Positions 43,045-52,592 of a stretch of 64,000 nucleotides of DNA are shown here, piece by piece (position 1 is the stretch's first letter; the number at the start of each line of letters is the position of its first letter). Both the position numbers and the translations under genes were made by a program. The stretch spans positions 248,001-312,000 of the forward strand of contig NZ_JOFQ01000008.1 in assembly GCF_000718305.1 (NCBI RefSeq), given 5' to 3'. The DNA comes from Streptomyces niger. Its GTDB lineage: Bacteria; Actinomycetota; Actinomycetes; Streptomycetales; Streptomycetaceae. Below the pieces are notes generated by a model. It saw nothing but the letters and a program-made list of their open reading frames with translations, had not been told where the DNA came from and did no database searches.

Positions 43045-45218
43045 CAGCCCCCCACGTCCCGAAAGTGGCTGGAATCGAGCCCACGTTTACCGGACCGGCG
43101 CACACTGCGGCCCCTGCCGCCCCGGAAACTCCTCCCGCCACTCAACCTGCCGCTGGTCACGACCGCCTGGCCGCCTGGCTCTCCGACCTCACCACCCTTC
43201 ACTGCCTCACCGAGCGGCTGGCCCGTACGGACACCCTCGACGGTGCGCTCGATGAACTCCTCCGGGCCGGCGCCTTCCTCGTCGGCGCGCGCCGGGGCCT
43301 GATCACCCTCGAACCCCCCGACGGCCTCGGACCCGACACCACCGTCGGCCTGGGTCTCGGCCCCGCGGACCTCGGACACCTGGAGACGGTCCCGCGCCGG
43401 GCCACACCGGTGGGCCGCCTCCTCGACGGCCTCTATGCGGTGACTCCGGGGGCCGGGGCGAAGACCGGAGCGGGAGCCGGAGTGGGCGCCGGGACCGGAG
43501 CGGAGGCCGGAGTGGGTGCCGGGACCGGAACGGGGGCCGGGAGCGGGGTAGGGGCCGGGAGCGGGGTGGGGATCGGGAACGGGGTGGGTGCCCGGAGCGC
43601 GGAGTCGGTCGCAGCGACTTCCCCTGAGGCGAGACCGACCGGGGCGACCGCCCACGGAACGGGAACGGCCGGGGAGGGCGCCCCCGGAGGAACGGTGGCC
43701 GCCCCCCACACCCTCGGGCCGCCCGGCTCCTCGGCGGAAGCCCGCACGGACCGCTCCTCGTCGGATGCCCGCACGGACTCCTCCTCGACCGGCGCCCGTA
43801 CGGACTCGGCGGGCTCGCGCATGGATACGGCCCATGGGGCGTCCGACGGCCCTTCTCTCGGCCCCTCTCTCGGCCCTTCCCTTGGCTCTCCCACGCCCCT
43901 CCCCTTCGAGCTCTACGAGCTCTCGCAGCCCGACATCGTCGCCGAGCCCGGCCTCGACCCCCGACTGGGGGAGGTCGCCGCCCGCCTCGGTTACGCGGCG
44001 AGCTACGCCGTACCTCTGATCGCCGCACCGCCCTCCGAGGAGGGCCCGACAGGCGCTCCCCCCGTAGGCACCTCCGACCGCGGCACCTCCGACCGCCTCC
44101 CCGGAAGCCCTCCGGACGGCGGCTCTTCGAAGTCCGGCGGAGCGCACCCCTTCGACACCGGCGAACCGCAGTCCCCCCAAGTGCGCGGAACGCAGTCCCC
44201 CGGAGTGCGCGGAACGCAGTCCTTCGAAACGGGCGGGACGCAGGACTACGAAGCCAGCGCAACGCGGCCCTACGGGGTGGGGCCTGACAGGGCGGCGGCT
44301 CGCGGAGCCCCCTCCGGAGTCGATGCTCCGCACGTCCGTCCTCTGGGCGTCGCCGTCTGGCTCTACGACGAGCCCGCCGAGCCCACCGAACGCGGCCGCC
44401 GCCTCCTCTCCCTGTACCGCGCGTACGCCGCCGCGCACCTCTCCCACCTGATCGAGCTGGACCGCCGACGGCGTTCGGAGCGGGCCCTGCGTGCCGAATT
44501 GCTGCCCGCCCGGCTCCCCCGAGTGCCCGGCGTACGGCTCGCCGTACGGCACGCGACGGGCCCGAAGGGTGGCGGCTCCTGGTACGACGCCCTGCCGCTC
44601 CCGGACAGCGCGCTGAGCCTCTCCATCGGCTCCGTCACCGGCTCCGGGACGGGCGCCGTGGGTGCCATGGGGCGCATGCGGGCCGCCCTGCGCGCGTACG
44701 CCGTCATGGAGGGCGAGGATCCTGTCGCGGTCCTCTCCGACCTCGAACTCCTGCTACGGCTGACCGAGCCGGCGCGCAGCGCGACCGCACTGTTCGTGTT
44801 CGCCGAGCCGCCGGTGACCGATCCGCTCGGCGGGCCGCCGGCCCGGAAGATCGTGCTGGCCGGCGCCGGCCACTGCCCGCCGCTGATCGTCGGCGAGCAC
44901 CGTACGGAGTTCGTGGAGACCACGCTGTCCGCGCCACTGGGCATGCTGTCGTGCTGGGAGGCGCCGAGCGTGGAGCTGGAGCCGGCGCCCGGAGAGACCC
45001 TTCTCCTCTACAGCGACGGTCTGCTGCACCGCTCCGGCGAGCCCGTGGACCGGGCCTTCGCGCGGCTGCACGCCGCGGCGGCCGGCCTGCCCCGTTCCGT
45101 ACGGGAGGACCCGGAAGCGCTCGTCGACCACATCGTGCGCGCGATGCTGCCCCAGGGCCTCGCGGACGAGACCTCACCCGAGGACGTCGTCCTGCTGGCA
45201 GCCCGCTTCGAATGCTGA
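43041..45218 (+). CDS. SpoIIE/PP2C-type phosphatase-like protein with split GAF domain and missing metal ligands
   Basis: 725 residues. Residues about 40-135 start a GAF domain (LAAWLSDLTTLHCLTERLARTDTLDGALDELL), then a Gly/Ala/Thr-rich insert (about 135-285) with GAGxGxGAG repeats, then GAF continues (PFELYELSQPDIVAEPG, RPLGVAVWLYDEP), with a second low-complexity insert (about 335-430). Residues about 480-725 are a SpoIIE-type domain. In RsbU/SpoIIE the metal-binding Asp residues occur in GGDWYD and GDVxGHG; here they read GGSWYDA and GSVTGSG, both Ser. Late motifs TLLLYSDGL and EDVVLLAARF remain. Catalysis is therefore doubtful; it may be a pseudophosphatase regulator. Confidence 0.82.
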   Translation: MTAPHVPKVAGIEPTFTGPAHTAAPAAPETPPATQPAAGHDRLAAWLSDLTTLHCLTERLARTDTLDGALDELLRAGAFLVGARRGLITLEPPDGLGPDTTVGLGLGPADLGHLETVPRRATPVGRLLDGLYAVTPGAGAKTGAGAGVGAGTGAEAGVGAGTGTGAGSGVGAGSGVGIGNGVGARSAESVAATSPEARPTGATAHGTGTAGEGAPGGTVAAPHTLGPPGSSAEARTDRSSSDARTDSSSTGARTDSAGSRMDTAHGASDGPSLGPSLGPSLGSPTPLPFELYELSQPDIVAEPGLDPRLGEVAARLGYAASYAVPLIAAPPSEEGPTGAPPVGTSDRGTSDRLPGSPPDGGSSKSGGAHPFDTGEPQSPQVRGTQSPGVRGTQSFETGGTQDYEASATRPYGVGPDRAAARGAPSGVDAPHVRPLGVAVWLYDEPAEPTERGRRLLSLYRAYAAAHLSHLIELDRRRRSERALRAELLPARLPRVPGVRLAVRHATGPKGGGSWYDALPLPDSALSLSIGSVTGSGTGAVGAMGRMRAALRAYAVMEGEDPVAVLSDLELLLRLTEPARSATALFVFAEPPVTDPLGGPPARKIVLAGAGHCPPLIVGEHRTEFVETTLSAPLGMLSCWEAPSVELEPAPGETLLLYSDGLLHRSGEPVDRAFARLHAAAAGLPRSVREDPEALVDHIVRAMLPQGLADETSPEDVVLLAARFEC

Positions 45219-45558
45219 CCTGTCTCCGCGATCGCCCCCAGCACGATCGAACAGCTCACTGTCGAGAAGCCACAAGCCACCAGGACCAACCCAAACCGAT
45301 CCACCGGTCCAGGCCGTTCCAGGCCGTTCCAGACCGGTCCAGGCCGTTCCAGACCGGGCCGGGCCGGTCCATGCCGACCTGAGCTGACCCGAGCCGACCT
45401 GAGCCGACCCGAGCCGACCTGAGCCGACGTGGGCCGACCTGGGCCGAAGGTCATCCGTCCCAAGGGCAGAGTGCCTGACAAGTCACAGCTTCCTCCCCCT
45501 GGACCGCTTTCCTTCCGCACATACGATGGAAAGCGTCCAATATCGACGAGGAGGCACC
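45219..45558. repeat. intergenic short repeats before pepP
   Basis: 340 bases. Two imperfect repeat families: CCGTTCCAGGCCGTTCCAGACCGG (about 45300-45370) and GAGCCGACCTGAGCCGACC (about 45375-45440). No gene supported; GGAGG ribosome site for pepP is at the right end. Confidence 0.7.
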
Positions 45559-47034
45559 GTGGCCGACGAGCTCACTCCGGAGACCCCGGACGAGGCAGAG
45601 CAGCCGATCAAGCAGCGCAAGAACGGCCTGTACCCGGGCGTTTCCGACGAGCTCGCCGACAGCATGAAGTCCGGCTGGGCCGACACGGAACTGCGCGACC
45701 TCCAGCCCGTTGAGCAGGCCCCGAACGCCGCCGAACGGCGCGCCGCGCTGTCCCGCCGGTTCCCCGGCGAGCGCCTGGTGATTCCCGCGGGCAACCTCAA
45801 GACCCGCTCCAACGACACCGAGTACTCCTTCCGCGCCGCGACCGAGTACGTCTACCTCACCGGCGACCAGACCGACGACAGCGTCCTGGTCCTGGAGCCG
45901 CGCGGCGGTGGTGCCGAGGGGGCCGAGGGCCACGACGCGACGCTGTACCGCCTGCCCCGCTCCGACCGCGAGAACGGCGAGTTCTGGCTGGACGGCATGG
46001 GCGAGCTGTGGGTCGGCCGCCGGCACAGCCTCACCGAGGCCGAGGTGCTGTACGGCCTGCCCTGCAAGGACGTGCGGGAGCTGGCCGACGCGCTGAAGGA
46101 GGCCACCGGGCCGGTCCGCGTCGTACGCGGCCACGACGCCGGCATCGAGGCGGCGCTGACCGACAAGGTCACCGCCGAGCGCGACGAAGAGCTGCGCGTG
46201 TACCTCTCCGAGGCCCGCCTGGTGAAGGACGCCTTCGAGGTCGCCGAGCTGCAGAAGGCCGTCGACTCGACGGTGCGCGGCTTCGAGGACGTGGTGAAGG
46301 TCCTGGACAAGGCCGAGGCGACGTCCGAGCGCTACATCGAAGGAACGTTCTTCCTCCGGGCCCGCGTCGAGGGCAACGACGTCGGCTACGGCTCGATCTG
46401 CGCCGCCGGACCGCACGCCTGCACGCTGCACTGGGTCCGCAACAACGGCGAGGTCCGCTCCGGCGACCTGCTCCTGCTGGACGCGGGCGTGGAGACGAAC
46501 TCCCTCTACACCGCGGACGTCACCCGTACGCTGCCGATCAACGGCCGGTACTCCGACCTCCAGCGCAAGATCTACGACGCGGTGTACGCGGCGCAGGAGG
46601 CGGGCATCGCGGCGGTGAAGCCGGGCGCCGGCTTCCGCGACTTCCACGACGCGGCGCAGCGCGTGCTCACCGAGCACCTGGTGGAGTGGGGCCTGGTCGA
46701 GGGGCCGGTCGAGCGCGTACTGGAGCTGGGCCTGCAGCGCCGCTGGACGCTGCACGGCACGGGCCACATGCTCGGCTTGGACGTCCACGACTGCGCGGCC
46801 GCGCGTACCGAGTCGTACGTGAACGGCACGCTGGAGCCGGGCATGGTCCTCACCGTCGAGCCGGGCCTGTACTTCCAGGCCGACGACCTGACGGTGCCGG
46901 AGGAGTACCGGGGCATCGGCGTCCGCATCGAGGACGACATCCTCGTCACGTCCGACGGCAACCGGAACCTTTCGGCGGGCCTGCCGCGCCGGTCCGACGA
47001 GGTCGAGGAGTGGATGGCCCGCCTGAAGGGCTGA
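45559..47034 (+). CDS. pepP: aminopeptidase P (Xaa-Pro aminopeptidase), M24B family
   Basis: 491 residues, GTG start four bases after GGAGG. N-terminal creatinase-like domain (RRAALSRRFPGERLVIPAGNL, YVYLTGDQTDDSVLVLEPR) and a C-terminal pita-bread domain with the two-metal ligands: Asp in LLLDAGVETN and YTADVTRTLP, His in HGTGHMLGLDVHD, Glu in VLTVEPGLYF and RIEDDILVT. It removes N-terminal residues before proline, using Mn or similar ions, in the cytoplasm. Long acidic N terminus is typical for actinobacteria. Confidence 0.95.
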   Translation: MADELTPETPDEAEQPIKQRKNGLYPGVSDELADSMKSGWADTELRDLQPVEQAPNAAERRAALSRRFPGERLVIPAGNLKTRSNDTEYSFRAATEYVYLTGDQTDDSVLVLEPRGGGAEGAEGHDATLYRLPRSDRENGEFWLDGMGELWVGRRHSLTEAEVLYGLPCKDVRELADALKEATGPVRVVRGHDAGIEAALTDKVTAERDEELRVYLSEARLVKDAFEVAELQKAVDSTVRGFEDVVKVLDKAEATSERYIEGTFFLRARVEGNDVGYGSICAAGPHACTLHWVRNNGEVRSGDLLLLDAGVETNSLYTADVTRTLPINGRYSDLQRKIYDAVYAAQEAGIAAVKPGAGFRDFHDAAQRVLTEHLVEWGLVEGPVERVLELGLQRRWTLHGTGHMLGLDVHDCAAARTESYVNGTLEPGMVLTVEPGLYFQADDLTVPEEYRGIGVRIEDDILVTSDGNRNLSAGLPRRSDEVEEWMARLKG

Positions 47035-47081
47035 CCCCGCTGCCCCTCCGGCAGTCACGATGCGCGAACGCTCATCCGGCA

Positions 47082-47117
47082 ACGGCCGGCGCCCCCTCTT
47101 GGCGGGGCGCCGGCCGT
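47082..47117. terminator. bidirectional terminator between pepP and TetR gene
   Basis: 14-bp stem ACGGCCGGCGCCCC / GGGGCGCCGGCCGT with an eight-base loop, between convergent genes. Confidence 0.85.
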
Positions 47118-47173
47118 CCGGTTTCTCATGAACACGACGCTCGGAACGGCCGGCCGCGCTCACCGCCAACCCC

Positions 47174-47938
47174 TCAGCCGTCCCCCGAGATCTCCGTCCC
47201 TCCCGAGATCTGGGTCCCTGCCGAGATCTGGGTCCCTCCTGGGGCCTCCGTCCCCCCTGAGGTCTCCGTCCACCTCGAGGCGTCCGAGACCGCCGGGTGG
47301 GCCACCGGCACGTCGCGCAGTCCCTCCGCGCGGACGTACGCGCCCGCCTTGGCCGCCGTGTACGTGGCGATCGTGGCGGACTCCACGAGCTCCAGATCCA
47401 CCGGGCGGCGCACCACCAGCATCCGGTAGTAGAACGGTGCGCCCAGGGCGCCGACCACCGCCTGCGCATCCGTGCCCGGAGGCAGCTCGCCGCGGTCGAT
47501 CGCCAGCCGTACCAGTTTGCCCGCCACGCCCAGCCGGTCCTCGAAGAACTCGCGCAGCACCTCTTCGGCGCGCGGATCGCGGGCGGCCGCCGACACGACG
47601 GCTTCGATCATCGCCCGGTTGCGCCGGTCCTCGTAGAACGCGCCGATGGCGCGGGCCAGCGCGCGCAGGTCGCCGCAGAGCGAGCCGGAGTCGGGGATGG
47701 GGATGACGTCGGCGCTGCGCTGGGTCAGCAGTCCGCACACCAGGCCCTCCACGGTGCGCCAGCGGCGGTAGATCGTCGCCTGGTGCACGCCCGACCGCTG
47801 CGCGACCCGCTCCATGGACAGCCCGGCGAACCCCACCTCACCGAGCTCGTCGAAGACGGCGGCGAACACCGCGTCCCGCGTACGGGCGGTACGGCCACCG
47901 GGGCGGGTTCTGCCCGGGGGGTGCTGCGTGGTGCTCAT
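47174..47938 (-). CDS. TetR family regulator with repetitive C-terminal tail
   Basis: 254 residues from ATG at 47938 (frame opens further up). DNA-binding part: ARTRDAVFAAVFDELGEVGFAGLSMERVAQRSGVHQATIYRRW. Ligand domain with TetR_C-type helices to about residue 205. The last 30 residues are GGTE/GGTQ/AGTQ-type repeats from a run of 15-bp units (CCCGAGATCTC/GGGTCCCT), unlike usual TetR ends. A perfect 11-bp inverted repeat 50-78 bases upstream of the start is the probable operator, so it is likely autoregulated. No adjacent target enzyme on the same strand. Confidence 0.88.
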   Translation of the reverse strand: MSTTQHPPGRTRPGGRTARTRDAVFAAVFDELGEVGFAGLSMERVAQRSGVHQATIYRRWRTVEGLVCGLLTQRSADVIPIPDSGSLCGDLRALARAIGAFYEDRRNRAMIEAVVSAAARDPRAEEVLREFFEDRLGVAGKLVRLAIDRGELPPGTDAQAVVGALGAPFYYRMLVVRRPVDLELVESATIATYTAAKAGAYVRAEGLRDVPVAHPAVSDASRWTETSGGTEAPGGTQISAGTQISGGTEISGDG

Positions 47939-47988
47939 GAAGGCACTCCGGATTGCCAGCGATCGATCACACGAAGTATTGTCCAATC

Positions 47989-48016
47989 CGCTAACGCGAG
48001 TCACTTCGCGTTAGCG
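47989..48016. promoter_or_regulatory. TetR-type operator
   Basis: CGCTAACGCGA (47989-47999) and TCGCGTTAGCG (48006-48016) are perfect 11-bp arms with a six-base spacer, the geometry of a TetR dimer site, just upstream of the TetR gene. Confidence 0.82.
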
Positions 48017-48097
48017 CGTTGCGCCCTGGGGCGCACCCACCGGGGGACGCCGAGCACGGGGGACTCGGCATGGGGGTGCGTCTCGGGGCGAGTAACG

Positions 48098-50278
48098 CTA
48101 TTCGTCCCTGAGCCGGGCCAGTCGCTCTGCCGACTCCAGTGTCCAGGGGTGCTGCGATCCGAGCGACTGCTCCTGTCCCGCGACCACTGCCTCGGCCTGT
48201 TCCCTCGCCTCCGCCCGCTCACCGAGTGCGGCCAGGACCCGGCTCAGCAGCGTCCGCGCCGACAGGGTGATCTGGTACGTGGGTTCGAACGCGCTGTCGT
48301 AGGCAGCGAAGATCTCGCGGGCGAGCGGGAGAGCTTCGGCCGGCCTTCCCGCGTAGAACAGCACGAGGGCGTAGGCCTGCTTGGCGAACAACGAGACCTG
48401 GTGACTTCGCCCGAGGGCACGGTCGCAGTCCTCGATGAGGATCGCTCCGGAGGCGAGGTCTTCTTCCAACCGTGTGTCGAGATGGACCTCGATCAGGTCC
48501 GTCCGTGCCCTCAAGGTCAGCGGATGTGTCGGGCCCAGCACCTCCGTACGCCCCTCCACGGCCCGCTGGACCAGCACCTCGCCTTCTGCCAGCTTCCCCT
48601 GTGGCCAGAGCACCCGAGCCAGCCCCAGACAGCTTTCCCACGTGTCCAGAGAGAGCTCTCGGCGCTCGCAGTCGGCCAAGGCCGCCCGATGCACCTCTTC
48701 GGCCTCTTCGAAGCGGCCGAGGCGGTACAGGGCTCGCCCCATCCGCTGGCGCAGCCGCAGAACCGCCGGGTCGTCCGTGCCCAGTCGCTGTCCTGCCAGC
48801 TCCACCGACTTCGCCGCCACGGCCAGCGCCGGGGCGTAGTCGCCGGCCCGGTGCAGGGCGATCACCAGCCGCAGCAGCGACCCGGCGACCCCTTCCACGG
48901 CTGCTCGCCCCACGTCCGCCCTGTCGACCACCCGGCGCAGCAGCCTGACCGCATGGGGGACGAGCAGGCTCGTAAGGGGGTCCACCGCACCGCGCTGCGG
49001 CGCCTCCGGCAGCACGGCCATCAGCTGCCGAACCGCTACGGTGACCAGTTCTTCGCACAGCTCCGCCGGAATGCGCCGCCAGACGCTGTCCAGCACCACG
49101 GAGTGGGTGCGCAGGCTCCGTACCCCTCCTGCGACCACTTCCGTCAGGGACTGGTCGAGCAGTCCGCGCAGAGCAGCCTCGACGCGGCGAGCGGGCAGCC
49201 CGGCGCCCACCTCGGCCCCCGTCAGCAAGGACAGCGGCAGGGGGTCGCCGGCCCAACAGGACAGCAGCCGCAACAGCGTGACCGACTCGGGCAGCCCTTG
49301 GGACGTCAGCGCGTTCAAGGAGAACTGCCACGTACTGCTCACCAGGTGCCGGGAATCGCCGCCGCCGGCGGCGAGCGCTCCCTGGTCCAGGAGGTCTATC
49401 GGATCCACGCCCTCCCCGCCGTCCAGGTTGGCGCCGTACTGGGCCATCGTCCAGGGGTCGATGACCTGGTGGGCGAGGAAGCCGCCGGCGAGGGTGAGGG
49501 CCAGGGGGAGGCGGCCCAGGCGTTCGGCGACGGCCTCGGCCTCTTCGAGGGTGCCGGCCTCGGGGGCGAGGTCGCAGAGGACGCGGGCGGCGTCGGCCTT
49601 CGGGAGGACGCCGAGCTGGAGGAGCTCCGCGCCGGGCCACCAGTGGCGGGCCGCCTGGCGGGTCGTCACCAGGACCGTGCCGCGGGGACTGGTGCGGAGC
49701 CAGCCGCCGTCCCTCAGCACCGCGGGGTCGTCGGCGTTGTCCAGGACCAGGAGCCAGGGGTGGTCGGAGCGGTCGAGGTGGTCCCAGACCAGGTCGGCGG
49801 CGGCGCGGAGGCCACTGCGGGCGGCGGTCAGTTCGCCGTCGCCCGCGCCGCGGTCGGCGGCCACGGCGAGCATGCCCGTACGGAGGGACGCGGTGTCCGA
49901 GGCGTTCACCCACAGGCCGACGCGGCCCGCCTGGGACGTCGCGTGCTGGAAGAGGGTGTACGCGACGGCCGTCTTGCCGCAGCCCCCGAGGCCGTGCAGG
50001 ACGTACACCTGGCCTGCGGCACCCGGCGCGACCCCGGCGCGGAGGCGTTCCATCAGCTCGGTGCGGTCGCGCAGGACCGTGGGCGCGCGGCCCACTGAAG
50101 GCCAGCGGACGGAGTCCAGGCCGGACCACCCGCCGTCGGCGCCGCCGTCGGCCGGTCCGCCCCCGGGGCCGTGGTGATGGTGCTCGATGATGTGCTGGTC
50201 GCCGGATGCCTGGTAGACCCGGCCCTGGCCCATGGCCCGGGCGTCGTTGCCACCGGCACCGGGTTCGCCGCCGTTCAA
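48098..50278 (-). CDS. NB-ARC (STAND) ATPase with tetratricopeptide repeats
   Basis: 726 residues from TTG at 50278 with GGAGGGG just upstream; GTG at 50302 and ATG at 50233 are alternatives. Near the start is YQASGDQHIIEHHHHGPGGGP, a His-rich segment common in this actinobacterial family. NB-ARC: Walker A LHGLGGCGKTAVAY, Walker B PWLLVLDNADD, sensor GTVLVTTR, GLPL-like GRLPLALTLAGGFLAHQ. The C-terminal half is TPR-like helical repeats (LRQRMGRALYRLGRFEEAEEVHRAAL, SCLGLARVLWPQGKLAEGEVLVQRAV). Such proteins act as ATP-dependent switches in signalling, sometimes defence. No effector domain is fused, and the only close neighbour is an HATPase regulator on the same strand. Confidence 0.85.
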   Translation of the reverse strand: MNGGEPGAGGNDARAMGQGRVYQASGDQHIIEHHHHGPGGGPADGGADGGWSGLDSVRWPSVGRAPTVLRDRTELMERLRAGVAPGAAGQVYVLHGLGGCGKTAVAYTLFQHATSQAGRVGLWVNASDTASLRTGMLAVAADRGAGDGELTAARSGLRAAADLVWDHLDRSDHPWLLVLDNADDPAVLRDGGWLRTSPRGTVLVTTRQAARHWWPGAELLQLGVLPKADAARVLCDLAPEAGTLEEAEAVAERLGRLPLALTLAGGFLAHQVIDPWTMAQYGANLDGGEGVDPIDLLDQGALAAGGGDSRHLVSSTWQFSLNALTSQGLPESVTLLRLLSCWAGDPLPLSLLTGAEVGAGLPARRVEAALRGLLDQSLTEVVAGGVRSLRTHSVVLDSVWRRIPAELCEELVTVAVRQLMAVLPEAPQRGAVDPLTSLLVPHAVRLLRRVVDRADVGRAAVEGVAGSLLRLVIALHRAGDYAPALAVAAKSVELAGQRLGTDDPAVLRLRQRMGRALYRLGRFEEAEEVHRAALADCERRELSLDTWESCLGLARVLWPQGKLAEGEVLVQRAVEGRTEVLGPTHPLTLRARTDLIEVHLDTRLEEDLASGAILIEDCDRALGRSHQVSLFAKQAYALVLFYAGRPAEALPLAREIFAAYDSAFEPTYQITLSARTLLSRVLAALGERAEAREQAEAVVAGQEQSLGSQHPWTLESAERLARLRDE

Positions 50279-50404
50279 CCCGTTCCCCCTCCCGCCGTGC
50301 ACAGCACGGGAGTTCAGCGTAGATCACGGTGGCGTGGCTGGTCAGGGCATTGGGGAAGGAAGTACGGGGGCCGCCTGACCTGGTGACGGCGGCCCGAAGA
50401 AACG

Positions 50405-50890
50405 TCACGGCATATGGAGCAGAGCGCCCTCGCGCCACTTCAGGACCTTGTCGAAGCTGACCACCGCGCCCCGGCGGCCGGTCCGGTTGCGGTAGCGGAC
50501 CTGGTCGGTGAGGGCCTCGATCAAGAAGAGCCCCCGTCCGTGCTCGGCCTGAGCGGGGGCGGGGGCGTGCCGGCGGGGCGGTGCGGGTTCCGTGCGCGGG
50601 GAACGGTCGTGGGGCCCGGGTCCGCCGGCCCGGTCGTGGAACCCCGGCCCGGAGTCCGTGACCTCGATACGGCACGTGTCACCGTCGATGAACGCGGTGA
50701 CGCGGTACTCCTCGGCCGTGCCGTCCCCGTGCTCGACGGCGTTCGCGCAAGCCTCGGTGAGGGCGAGCGAGAGGTCGTAACAGACGTCCGGGTCGACGCC
50801 CGCGGTCTCCATCGTCCCCAGCAGCAGCCGGCGCGCGAGCGGCACGCTCGCTGCCTCCCGCCGAAGATGGAGGGACCACCAGATGCTCAT
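50405..50890 (-). CDS. HATPase-fold regulator (SpoIIAB/RsbW-like)
   Basis: 161 residues from ATG at 50890 with AGGAGG eight bases upstream. SIWWSLHLRREAASVPLARRLLLGTME, then LSLALTEACANAVEHG (N box), RIEVTDSGPGFHD (G1), and HGRGLFLIEALTDQVRYRN (G2). An anti-sigma-factor-type kinase or regulator. A Pro/Arg/His-rich insertion separates G1 from G2. It is upstream of the NB-ARC gene on the same strand (about 125 bases apart), so they may be co-expressed. Confidence 0.85.
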   Translation of the reverse strand: MSIWWSLHLRREAASVPLARRLLLGTMETAGVDPDVCYDLSLALTEACANAVEHGDGTAEEYRVTAFIDGDTCRIEVTDSGPGFHDRAGGPGPHDRSPRTEPAPPRRHAPAPAQAEHGRGLFLIEALTDQVRYRNRTGRRGAVVSFDKVLKWREGALLHMP

Positions 50891-51488
50891 CGCTCCAGCC
50901 TCCTGGCCGCGGCTCGACATATCGATACGTATTGCCGCGCTCCATGGTCGGTAAGCGTGGGTTTGACGTGACTCCGCCCATTCGGTGGACGCGGCCATTG
51001 AGCGTACCGGTGTAAAAGGCCCACGGGCGCGCCCCTTCGTGCGCCCCTGCAATTGCGGTAGCGGTACTCCGGCCGATCTTCCGTGGATCTGCCGGGGCTC
51101 CGGGGTGGGTACGGATGGTCGGCGCTGGTCATGACGTGGGCGAGGCCCAGGTCGAGTGACCATTTGAAACCGCTTACTGTCCGTCTACGACCGTTTGCAT
51201 CTTTCTACTGATTGTCGAAGTGCGAACGGTTGCGCATGTACGGATGAGAAGGGCGACGACTTCGGCCGTCTGCATATCTCTGGCCACCCTCGGAGCGCTC
51301 CTGGGCGGCCCGCCGGAATGTCCGGAATCGGCTACGGCCTCTGGACGGCGTCCCGCGCCTCCTCTGCCCGCGGCCTCTACCCGCCGCCTCTTTTCCCCTA
51401 CCCACCTCCCCCTGTCCGGGACCGTTGTCCACAACCGTCCGCCCTGCCGTATGCGTCCGGTACGCGCAGTGGGATGATGGCGGCCGCC
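50891..51488. other. intergenic region between divergent HATPase and copper-operon genes
   Basis: 598 bases. Contains AT-richer segments at 51160-51230 (TTTGAAACCGCTTACTG, TTTCTACTGATTGTC) suitable for promoters, and one DnaA-box-like TTGTCCACA at 51424-51432. No supported gene. Confidence 0.45.
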
Positions 51489-52466
51489 ATGACTTCCCCC
51501 GACGGGCGCGCCGCGGCCGATCTGCGGTTGCTGAGGGCCGCGGTGTTCACCGCGGCCTGCGTCGTGCTGGCCGCCGCGGGGCACATGATCGGCTCCTGCG
51601 CCACCGTTCCGCTGTGGACGCTGGGCGCGGGATGCCTCGGCGTACTGGCCGTCACCGTTCCCCTCGCGGGCCGCGAACGCTCGCTGCCCGGGATCGCCGT
51701 GGCGCTCGCCTTCGGGCAACTCGTCCTGCACGCCCTCTTCATGCTGGGTCAGCGCGGCCTGGCGGTACGGCTGCCCGCCGGCGGCGTGAACGGGTTGAGC
51801 GATCGCGCGGCGATCGGGCTCGCCCGCCAGGTGACCTGCGGGTTCGGGTCCGGACGGATCACCGGCGCGCAGGCCAGGGACATGCTCACGGCGGCCGGCA
51901 TCGACCCCGCGGGAGGCCTCACGGGCGGAGCCACCGGAGGCACCACGGGCGGGGCCGCAGGCGCCCACGCCGCGCAGGACGCGATGGCGCAGGGCACGAT
52001 GGTGCACGCCTCCATGGCGCACGGCGCCGCCGGGCAGGGCATGGCCGTACACGACATGGCCGCGCACGGTGCGGCCGGTACCGGCGGCTCCGGGCTGTCC
52101 GGGACGGCCCAGCACCTCGGCCTCGATCTGCCGGCCGGGCTGCTGCCGTCGCTGCCCATGCTGCTCGGGCACCTGCTCGCGGCGCTGATCGCGGGCTGGC
52201 TGCTGCGCCGCGGCGAGGCCGCGCTGTGGCGGCTGGTGCGGCTGTCCGCGCCTGCCGCGCGGGAGGCCACGGCCGCCGCGTCCATGGGCGCGCTGCGTAC
52301 CGCACTGCGCCTCGTGCACGCGCTGTGCGCCGGGCTGCTGGGCGCTGCGGACCCTACTCCGCACGCCCCCGTTTCGTACGAGCATGACAAAGCCGGGCCC
52401 GAAGAGCTCGCGCTCCAGCACAGTGTCGTCAGGCGGGGACCGCCCCACTTCGCCCTCGCGGCCTGA
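51489..52466 (+). CDS. membrane protein with Met/His-rich loop, first gene of copper operon
   Basis: 325 residues from ATG at 51489 (two other ATG codons at 51474 and 51477). Four helices or more: LRAAVFTAACVVLAAAGHMIG, LWTLGAGCLGVLAVTVPL, LPGIAVALAFGQLVLHALFML and, after a long loop, LPSLPMLLGHLLAALIAGWLL. The loop (about 165-195) is rich in Met and His (MAQGTMVHASMAHGAAGQG, then MAVHDMAAHG), the composition of extracytoplasmic Cu(I)/Cu(II) sites. It directly precedes ycnI, sco, ecuC and copCD, so a role in copper import or sensing is inferred. No family name recognised. Confidence 0.75.
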   Translation: MTSPDGRAAADLRLLRAAVFTAACVVLAAAGHMIGSCATVPLWTLGAGCLGVLAVTVPLAGRERSLPGIAVALAFGQLVLHALFMLGQRGLAVRLPAGGVNGLSDRAAIGLARQVTCGFGSGRITGAQARDMLTAAGIDPAGGLTGGATGGTTGGAAGAHAAQDAMAQGTMVHASMAHGAAGQGMAVHDMAAHGAAGTGGSGLSGTAQHLGLDLPAGLLPSLPMLLGHLLAALIAGWLLRRGEAALWRLVRLSAPAAREATAAASMGALRTALRLVHALCAGLLGAADPTPHAPVSYEHDKAGPEELALQHSVVRRGPPHFALAA

Positions 52467-52592
52467 CGCACACGCAGCTCACGCACGCCCGCAGGACGGG
52501 TCCCCGGACACGGTCCGGAAGGGCTGACGTGCCGTCGCCGCACGCGCGCCACCATCAGCCTTCCTTCTCTCCTGTCTGAGGAGTGTTCCGTC

